DNA of 64,000 nt, taken from positions 1,488,001-1,552,000 of the forward strand of contig JARWMV010000233.1 of the NCBI GenBank assembly GCA_030998015.1, read 5' to 3'. Made by a program: the position numbers and the translations under genes. This DNA comes from Ceratorhiza oryzae-sativae. Lineage: Eukaryota > Basidiomycota > Agaricomycetes > Cantharellales > Ceratobasidiaceae. Numbering within the stretch: the first letter of the stretch is position 1; each line of letters opens with the position of its first letter. Below the pieces are notes generated by a model, which was not told where the DNA came from, did not search any database, and saw only the letters and a program-made list of their open reading frames with translations. Positions 62,251 through 64,000 of the stretch are shown one piece after another.

Positions 62251-64000
62251 TCAAGGAGTTTGGTCAGATACAACCAGGTAAAATGTCTCTCGTGTGGCTA
62301 AATCATATATCTCAAGCTCTTTCTGTAAGTTAACAAGTCCACCTTTCATGAAGACATCCAAACCTTGCCCCTCGGAGTCGGAATAGCTATAGTTAAATAG
62401 TTCAGCCAGCGTAATAGCAATTTGTGTGCCGAAGAAGGTTCGTGATTGCCGAGAGGTAGTACCGGGTTCGGGCTTGATGGGTGCCTCAAACTCCTCATCT
62501 CGCGGATCCTCATCGTCCAATACATCTTGCTGGAGCCTCGCTGCGAGCGCAGCAATGTCATGAGACACAGGATCTTCGTCCATCATGTCAATATTGGCAA
62601 CTTCTTCTGCGGTCTTGTCATGCTGATCAGTATTCAATTCCGGGCCGGGAGCGACTGAACTTGTAGGGTGAATAGATAACCCGCCGAATTGGCGTTGTAG
62701 ACGGGCTCAAGTTAGTCCCTCGGTGGCATGCTTGCGCTTCAGGTCCATTCGTACGACCGCCGTGTCAAACACCTTATCAAAGGCGAGTTGAGCTTGGCGC
62801 TTTGTGTGAATGTGACCCATTTCGCTGAATAGCCTCTCGCATCCGGCGGAGTTAGCTACAATCAACAGCACATGGATCGCAAGGTGTGCTAGCTGGTGGC
62901 GGCCGGAGTTTGGCGTCTTGTATGCGAGTAGCCCTGACCAGATGCTGACAAGGTTGATTGGTCGGCCCTATAGTGTATTTAGATTGTTATCAACAGTATA
63001 TCTATGCATCTTGAAATAGACAACCTACTGCACGCTCATAGGATAGTCGAAGCTCTTCATAGTCCCATCTATTGGGATGAAACTCATTACGGCCCTCATA
63101 ATAGTCCAGGAATGCCTTGTGCAACTCCAGATCGTTCTCCATCTGGAACACGCGACGGAATACACGCTTTGCTACTCCATATAGAGACGATCGATTGAGT
63201 CGCATGTTTTGGGGGTTGAAGAGTCCAGCTCGAATGAATGGATTTAGGAAAACAGCCAGAATAAAGGGATCTTGATCGGTTTTTGACCATCGACGTTCAA
63301 GACTGGCCAAAATACATCGTTGGACTTCAAGATCAAGACCTTGCACTGAATATGTGTGAGAAAGTCGACCAAGTTCAACCAATATGTGATCAAGCTGGGT
63401 TGTGGGTGCTTGAGAAACGTTCACTGCGATGGCAAGGGACTCAAGATAGTGTTTAAGCCTATTTAAGAATACATCAGTCAGCCAAAGCGATGTGTAAGAA
63501 GCAAAAGCCATTCACTCGCTGAGCTTATGCCAAAACCCCAGGTCTTCTATATTCCTTATAATTTTTTCAACTAGCTGCTTATTCTCTGAGGATCGACCAG
63601 CGCTATCCCGGAACGCCTCAGGTTTAAGTGTTACCAGAGAGCGGAGCGTACGAGACTTGGAAATCAAGCTAGAGAAGGACAGAAAGTGAGCAGTCCAGCG
63701 CGTAATTGATGGTACGCTGAAGCTATGCATCCTGCCAGTTGCCTGAACTTGTTCTTCATGCAGGAGACCAAGTAAATAAGAGTGATTTAACATCCACTTG
63801 ATTATCTCTATTGCATCCGCTGCAGCGCTCACAAGCCTGGATTTGAGACGCAGAATATCCCCAACGACCAGATTCACCTATCGAAGCACAAATCAGAGTA
63901 ATCAATCACATATATTCACCTCTTTGCTTACCTGATGCGCCCAGCAGTCAAAAACCAGTATATGAGGCCGCATGCAATGCAAGCGAACTCGCATTGCCCT
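62251..64000 (-). pseudogene. hAT-superfamily transposase, 3' part, with in-frame stop
   Basis: The C-terminal part of a hAT transposase is visible. It shows LVFDCWAHQVNLVVGDIL at the edge, then SITRWTAHFLSFSSLI, GFWHKLSELKHYLESLAIA, and the hATC dimerisation domain (SIWSGLLAYKTPNSGRHQLA, ANSAGCERLFSEMGHIHTKR). Three introns join in frame. After RKHATEGLT there is a TGA at 62707-62709. The same frame continues ARLQRQFGGLSIHPTSS for another ~150 residues to a stop at 62251, including an acidic segment and IYDLATRETFYLVV. That tail looks coding, and no donor site lies before the TGA, so I read it as a premature stop in a decaying copy. The alternative is a natural end at 62707. The 5' part lies beyond the window. 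Confidence 0.75.

Overview
The window looks like nuclear DNA of a filamentous basidiomycete. Genes sit close together on both strands, almost every one is cut by several introns of about 45-60 bases, and there are no bacterial operons. Two tRNA genes carry introns after position 37. The family mix (patatin-NB-ARC-TPR NLR-like protein, several F-box proteins with short divergent sensors, secreted lipase, cupin, RlpA-like and GH5 proteins, a hAT transposase) fits an Agaricomycete of the Rhizoctonia/Ceratobasidium type. That placement is inference from gene content, not from a marker search.

Layout. 0-6.4 kb: an unrecognised partial gene diverging from PRP43 (DEAH spliceosomal/ribosomal helicase), a ~0.7 kb near-palindromic inverted repeat just downstream of PRP43, then a dienelactone-hydrolase-like gene with a one-base frameshift at its nucleophile motif. 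6.7-10.9 kb: a tandem pair of Vcx1/CAX-type cation/proton exchangers; the upstream copy looks intact and the downstream copy is a pseudogene. 11.9-15.5 kb: a large patatin/NB-ARC/TPR protein. 16.3-18.3 kb: an F-box protein. 19-22.8 kb: TFIID subunit TAF1. 25-26.4 kb: secreted class 3 lipase. 27.8-31.2 kb: two convergent drug/metabolite-superfamily transporters. 31.8-36.1 kb: a small hypothetical protein, a GH5 exo-beta-1,3-glucanase and a small secreted double-psi beta-barrel protein. 36.8 kb: tRNA-Gly(CCC). 37.9-42.3 kb: a GT69/CAP59-type mannosyltransferase and an F-box protein. 43-48.1 kb: an Sfp1-like zinc-finger regulator and beta-tubulin. 48.6-50.7 kb: secreted amidase. 51.5 kb: tRNA-Pro(CGG). 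52.6-61.6 kb: a Ser/Thr-rich single-pass membrane protein, an aldehyde dehydrogenase divergent from a frameshifted F-box-like gene, an emp24/p24 cargo receptor, ornithine carbamoyltransferase and a membrane-anchored cupin. 62.3-64 kb: a hAT transposase with an in-frame stop, running off the right edge.

There is no metabolic cluster. Housekeeping genes (PRP43, TAF1, TUB2, p24, OTC, nucleotide-sugar transporter) alternate with secreted or wall-active enzymes and fast-evolving F-box/NLR-like genes. Clear decay (CAX copy, DLH, one F-box-like gene, hAT) and two foldback repeats mark the flexible parts. The most interesting single locus is the patatin-NB-ARC-TPR gene, whose patatin domain has lost its serine nucleophile. 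Exon boundaries were worked out by eye from splice signals and family conservation, so feature coordinates give the outer CDS limits only.
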